Shown here one piece after another: positions 52,524 through 56,229 of a stretch of DNA of 56,229 nt. The position numbers and the translations under genes were made by a program. The notes beneath the pieces are model-generated. The model made no database searches and was not told the origin of the DNA. It worked only from the letters and a program-made list of their open reading frames with translations. Within the stretch, counting starts at the first letter, position 1; each line of letters starts with the position of its first letter. This stretch comes from Candidatus Neomicrothrix sp. UBA6944 (GTDB lineage Bacteria; Actinomycetota; Acidimicrobiia; Acidimicrobiales; Poriferisodalaceae): the NCBI GenBank assembly GCA_002448715.1, contig DJZU01000037.1:1-56229 (forward strand), read 5' to 3'.

Positions 52524-53387
52524 TCATTTCGGAATTACGACACCCACTACCACTCGGCCATCTTGAATTTCATGCACCGCCACCAGATTCCGATCACCGT
52601 CAACTAATGCCCAGGGACCCTCACCCTGCATGCGGTCAATCTTGAGTCTCCCGCCATTCTGCGCCATCGAAACTTCATCAGGGCTCAACGCGATCGAGTT
52701 CATCCCTCGCGTCAATTCCACGACCGGTAAGAGCGGCGACTCGTCAATCGTTCCACTTTGGCCAATTGGATAGTGACCGCTTCGTGTTCTGCGCAGATTC
52801 CTTATGTGGGCCCCACCACCGAGTGCGGCTCCGAGATCAGCGCCCAGCGTTCGGATGTAGGTGCCTGCCGAACAATCCACTACGGCTCGCCATATCAACG
52901 GGTCTTCAGTAGCTTCAACCTCAAACCTGCTAACCACCACCGGACGCGATTCTCGATCCACTTGTCGTCCTTCGCGGGCAATTTCATAAAGCCGTCGGCC
53001 TCCAACGCGACGAGCTGAAACCATCGGCGGTACTTGCTCAATCTGACCCGTAAAAGATGTCGCAGCAGATCTAACTTCCTCAAGGTCGACTGACATATGG
53101 TGTTCCGCAACTACCTGACCAGACGCATCAAGGGTGGTTGTTTCGATCCCAAAGACTATTTCGACCTCATAGGTCTTCTCGGAAGCCGACGCAAACCGCA
53201 ACAGTCTCGTGGCGTTCCCAACACCGATAACCAGCACACCCGTAGCATCCGGGTCCAACGTGCCCGCATGACCAATACGCCGTTCACCAAAGCGCTTGCG
53301 TAGTCGAGCGACAACGTCATGCGACGTCATACCAGCTGGTTTGTCTACAAGCACTGCTCCATGAACGACCGGAGGCTTGCGTCCCAT
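52524..53387 (-). CDS. truB: tRNA pseudouridine(55) synthase
   Basis: 287 aa. The catalytic Asp45 is in GHAGTLDPDATGVL, preceded by DKPAGMTSHDVV; VPPMVSARRVGGRRLYE and SAGTYIRTL are the RNA-binding and active-site strands. It forms pseudouridine 55 in the T loop of tRNAs. The ATG shares one base with the rbfA stop (TAATG), so the two are coupled. Confidence 0.95.
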   Translation of the reverse strand: MGRKPPVVHGAVLVDKPAGMTSHDVVARLRKRFGERRIGHAGTLDPDATGVLVIGVGNATRLLRFASASEKTYEVEIVFGIETTTLDASGQVVAEHHMSVDLEEVRSAATSFTGQIEQVPPMVSARRVGGRRLYEIAREGRQVDRESRPVVVSRFEVEATEDPLIWRAVVDCSAGTYIRTLGADLGAALGGGAHIRNLRRTRSGHYPIGQSGTIDESPLLPVVELTRGMNSIALSPDEVSMAQNGGRLKIDRMQGEGPWALVDGDRNLVAVHEIQDGRVVVGVVIPK

Positions 53388-53788
53388 TAATCGGTTTCCG
53401 GTCGCTTCTCAGAGTCACCCATCCCAAGTTCGTCCAAAATTGACTCAATGCGACCCGCGTCACGTATCGATGTGTCGGCAGCAAAATGGATCGTTGGAGT
53501 CCGACGCATTCTTGACTGCCTAGCTAAGGCTTGCTGGACTCTTTGGCGATGCTGCTCAAGAGCATCAGAGGTCTCTTCTAGGTCTTCTTCATCAGACACA
53601 TGGAACCAAACGGTGGCGTGGGCGAGTTCGCGATCCACATCAACACCTGTTATCGAAACCAAAAATAGGCGGGAATCGTCGAGTCGCTCTAACTCGCTGG
53701 CAACTATTTCTTTGACTAACCCCGAGACGCGGTCCGTGCGTTCATAGTTTTGCCCGCTTCGCCGCTGACGCCCTCGTTTGTTGCTCAT
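53387..53788 (-). CDS. rbfA: ribosome-binding factor A
   Basis: 133 aa with the KH-like RbfA fold. RVSGLVKEIVASELERL, the central ITGVDVDRELAHATVWF and the C-terminal RMRRTPTIHFAADTS are typical. It is needed for 30S maturation and 16S processing. A strong GGAGG lies 7 bases before the ATG, as expected for an internal gene of the infB operon. Confidence 0.94.
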   Translation of the reverse strand: MSNKRGRQRRSGQNYERTDRVSGLVKEIVASELERLDDSRLFLVSITGVDVDRELAHATVWFHVSDEEDLEETSDALEQHRQRVQQALARQSRMRRTPTIHFAADTSIRDAGRIESILDELGMGDSEKRPETD

Positions 53789-53823
53789 CTCGAAGCCTCC
53801 GAGTTGAAGCTGTTGTCTACTCG

Positions 53824-56229
53824 CTATGCGATCGGGATCTCACGCTCATCGTATGTTTCGATCACGTCGCCTTCTTTGAGATCCGTGAAGTCTGACAAAC
53901 CAATGCCGCATTCCATGCCTGCCGTCACCTGACTCACCGGGTCTTGGAAGTGACGCAGTGATGCGACTTCGCCCTTCCAGATAATGGCTCCTTCTCTCAA
54001 GAACCTGACTTTCGCTCCATCGCTGATAGTGCCGTTTTCGACAAAACAGCCGGCAATCGGACCCACGCCAGATATTCGAAATACCTGCCGTACCTGGGCC
54101 TCTCCGGCAACAATTTCCTCGAACTCGGGTTCAAGCATCCCGAGCATGGCATTCTCGATGTCCTCTAGTAGCTGATAAATAATTTCGTATAGCCGAATTT
54201 CGACATTTTCAGCTTCAGCGGTTTCGCGTGCTTTCCGGTCGGGGCGAACGTTGAAGCCCAAAATAGTTGCGTTCGAGGCGACCGCTAGCTGAACGTCATT
54301 TTCGTTAACGCCACCAACACCCCTACTCACAAATGACAGTTTCACGTCATCACGTTCAAGCTTCCGCAAGCTTTCGGTCACCGCTTCAAGCGACCCATGA
54401 ACGTCAGCTTTAAGAACTAGATTAAGAGTGGTTGCCTCACCGGCTTGAATCTGTTTGAAGATGTCTTCGAGCTTTGCGCCACCGCCGCTAGACGACGACA
54501 CTGTCGCCATATTTGCTTGGCGTTGCCAGTGTTCGCGCGTATCAGCCACTCGGCTAGCAGTTTTTTCATCGGGAGCGACCGTAAAGATATCTCCGGATCT
54601 AGGGACCTCTGAAAGTCCTAGAACTTCGACGGGGGCTGAAGGTCCAGCACCGGTCAGAGCGTTACCGCGATCATCGGTCATGGCCCGGACTCTTCCCCAT
54701 GCAGCTCCTGCCACCATCGGGTCTCCAATCGAGAGAGTCCCCTGTTGGACGAGAACGGTAGCTACTGGTCCTCTTCCTTTGTCTAAGTTTGCTTCGAGTA
54801 CGGTTCCAACAGCCCGACCTTCCGGCGAGGCTTTCAATTCTTCTAGCTCAGCAACTAGGACTATTTGGTCAAGGAGGTCATCGATGCCCTCTTCAGTCAT
54901 TGCTGATACCGGAACAGTAATAACTTCACCGCCATAGGATTCCGGTATCAAATCTCGTTCAGCGAGCTGAGCCAAGACTTTGTTGGGGTCAGCGCCTTCA
55001 CGGTCGATCTTGTTTATTGCAACCACGATGGGAACTTCTGCGGCCCGCGCATGGTCCATCGCTTCTAGGGTTTGTGGCATTACCCCATCATCAGCAGCCA
55101 CGACAAGAATGACAATGTCGGTCGCTTGGGCCCCTCGAGCGCGCATACTCGTGAAAGCTGCGTGACCAGGGGTGTCAATAAATGTCAGCGGTTGTCCACC
55201 CCGCTCAACTTGGTAGGCGCCAATATGTTGAGTGATACCCCCAGCTTCTCCGTCTACGACATTCGACGACCGAATGCGGTCTAGCAGCAAGGTTTTGCCG
55301 TGATCCACGTGACCCATAACAGTGACAACCGGTGGTCGCGGGGCGGCTCCAGTGGTATCTAGATCAATTTCTAGAACTTTAAGGATTTCTTCTTCTTGTT
55401 CAGCACCCGGGTCAACGATACGAACTTCCGCTCCTAATTCGGCAGCAAAAAGTTCAACCATGTCATCGCTAAGCGACTGGGTCGCCGTGACCATTTCTCC
55501 TTGTTGAAGAAGGAATCTCACGACGTCAGCTGCCGACCGATTTAGTCTGCTCGCTACTTCTTGAGCTGTCGAACCTCTTTCGACTACTACCTCGCCCTCA
55601 GGAACCGGAGCATCTGCCGGGGTATAAGCAGCTAGCTCTTGTGGCTGAAGCTCCTCTTGCTGACGTCTGCGTCGCTTTTGTTTACGACCTCGTCGTTGTT
55701 GCTGAGGGCCACCTCGCGGCCCACCTGGACGGCTCCCTGGACGGCCTCCAGGTCCATCAGGACCAATCGGTGGACCTCCCGGTCCCGGAACACCTCCCGG
55801 CGACCCTTGTCCACCTGGTCTATTGGATCTGCGTGGTCCACTGCCTGCAGGTCGCCCACCTGGACGCGTGCCACTTGGAGAATCGACATTATCTGCCTTC
55901 CGGGCACGAGGAGGTCCGGGGGGCGGTGGAATAGCTCGCCCTGAGCCTGATACAGGCGGAGAGCCCGGCGGTGGCGGTATTCGTTTACCGCTACCCGACC
56001 GCGGCGGCGCAGGCATACGCGGAGGAGGTCCAGCCGGTGCTGACCCTATGTCGCGGTTGGTTGGCGTCTCGCGTTCCCCTTGCGCTTCTTCGTTTTTAGG
56101 AGTGGGTCGAGTGGGGGCCTCTTCAACCACTCGACGAGCTGGCTCTTGACCACTGGAAGTAACGAGCGGTCGAGCAGCGGGAGCTTGCTGATCATCGGAG
56201 CCGCTGACGTCTTGTTGATCGACGTCTTG
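53824..56229 (-). CDS. infB: translation initiation factor IF-2 (5' end beyond the window)
   Basis: At least 801 codons; the frame is open to the right edge, so the N terminus is missing. The visible N-terminal part is a long Pro-, Gly- and Arg-rich low-complexity region, followed by an IF2_N-type domain (EVASRLNRSAADVVRFLL). The G domain has GHVDHGKT, DTPGHAAF and NKID. Domains for initiator tRNA binding follow to the end. It guides fMet-tRNA to the 30S subunit. GTG 56130 is in frame but is not the start, because the repetitive region continues upstream of it. Confidence 0.96.
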   Translation of the reverse strand, partial: QDVDQQDVSGSDDQQAPAARPLVTSSGQEPARRVVEEAPTRPTPKNEEAQGERETPTNRDIGSAPAGPPPRMPAPPRSGSGKRIPPPPGSPPVSGSGRAIPPPPGPPRARKADNVDSPSGTRPGGRPAGSGPRRSNRPGGQGSPGGVPGPGGPPIGPDGPGGRPGSRPGGPRGGPQQQRRGRKQKRRRRQQEELQPQELAAYTPADAPVPEGEVVVERGSTAQEVASRLNRSAADVVRFLLQQGEMVTATQSLSDDMVELFAAELGAEVRIVDPGAEQEEEILKVLEIDLDTTGAAPRPPVVTVMGHVDHGKTLLLDRIRSSNVVDGEAGGITQHIGAYQVERGGQPLTFIDTPGHAAFTSMRARGAQATDIVILVVAADDGVMPQTLEAMDHARAAEVPIVVAINKIDREGADPNKVLAQLAERDLIPESYGGEVITVPVSAMTEEGIDDLLDQIVLVAELEELKASPEGRAVGTVLEANLDKGRGPVATVLVQQGTLSIGDPMVAGAAWGRVRAMTDDRGNALTGAGPSAPVEVLGLSEVPRSGDIFTVAPDEKTASRVADTREHWQRQANMATVSSSSGGGAKLEDIFKQIQAGEATTLNLVLKADVHGSLEAVTESLRKLERDDVKLSFVSRGVGGVNENDVQLAVASNATILGFNVRPDRKARETAEAENVEIRLYEIIYQLLEDIENAMLGMLEPEFEEIVAGEAQVRQVFRISGVGPIAGCFVENGTISDGAKVRFLREGAIIWKGEVASLRHFQDPVSQVTAGMECGIGLSDFTDLKEGDVIETYDEREIPIA

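Overview
The window looks like a chromosomal segment of a free-living actinobacterium, most likely of the Acidimicrobiia type. The evidence is a translation and RNA gene order typical of that phylum, an F420-type LLM-fold oxidoreductase, TANNNT -10 boxes, actinobacterial LexA boxes and many acyl-CoA, P450 and SDR genes. Coding density is very high: there is no gene-free stretch over 300 bases. I saw no tRNA, rRNA, CRISPR, insertion sequence or prophage. The taxonomic placement is inference.

Two layers are interleaved. The housekeeping layer lies on the minus strand and reads right to left: infB (cut by the right edge), rbfA, truB, ribF, rpsO, pnp, dapB, dapA, rnj, ftsK, then rimO, pgsA, cinA, thpR. 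The usual actinobacterial order is split in two places. About 5.9 kb between dapB and dapA holds a ribokinase, a DedA-like membrane protein, an acyl-CoA synthetase, an SDR, a di-iron protein and a small winged-helix-like protein. About 31 kb between ftsK and rimO holds catabolic genes on both strands.

The catabolic region (5.8-36.7 kb) includes a Cu(I) P-type ATPase; two aminotransferases followed by an unusual family A DNA polymerase; a third aminotransferase; two paralogous P450s; a thiolase and HSD10-like pair; a Baeyer-Villiger monooxygenase, SMP-30 lactonase and alpha/beta hydrolase operon; an acyl-CoA dehydrogenase with an alkylsulfatase; an SDR, two nitroreductases and an EamA exporter; and a phytanoyl-CoA dioxygenase-like, beta-lactamase-fold and Bcr/CflA exporter operon. 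With the acyl-CoA synthetase and crotonase at the window's ends, every step of acyl-CoA beta-oxidation is represented. The picture is a heterotroph that degrades lipids, alkyl sulfates and cyclic ketones.

The main observations are these. (1) At least fifteen start codons have a TANNNT hexamer ending 6 or 7 bases upstream, which indicates widespread leaderless transcription; most genes lying inside operons instead have a Shine-Dalgarno sequence or overlap the gene before. (2) The family A polymerase has about 150 extra residues between motifs B and C, and HDS in place of HDE in motif C. (3) A leftward promoter at the left edge carries one LexA box inside it and a second just upstream. (4) A 52-codon remnant joins the two ends of a phytanoyl-CoA dioxygenase-like gene. 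(5) CinA has lost the catalytic motifs of its amidase domain.
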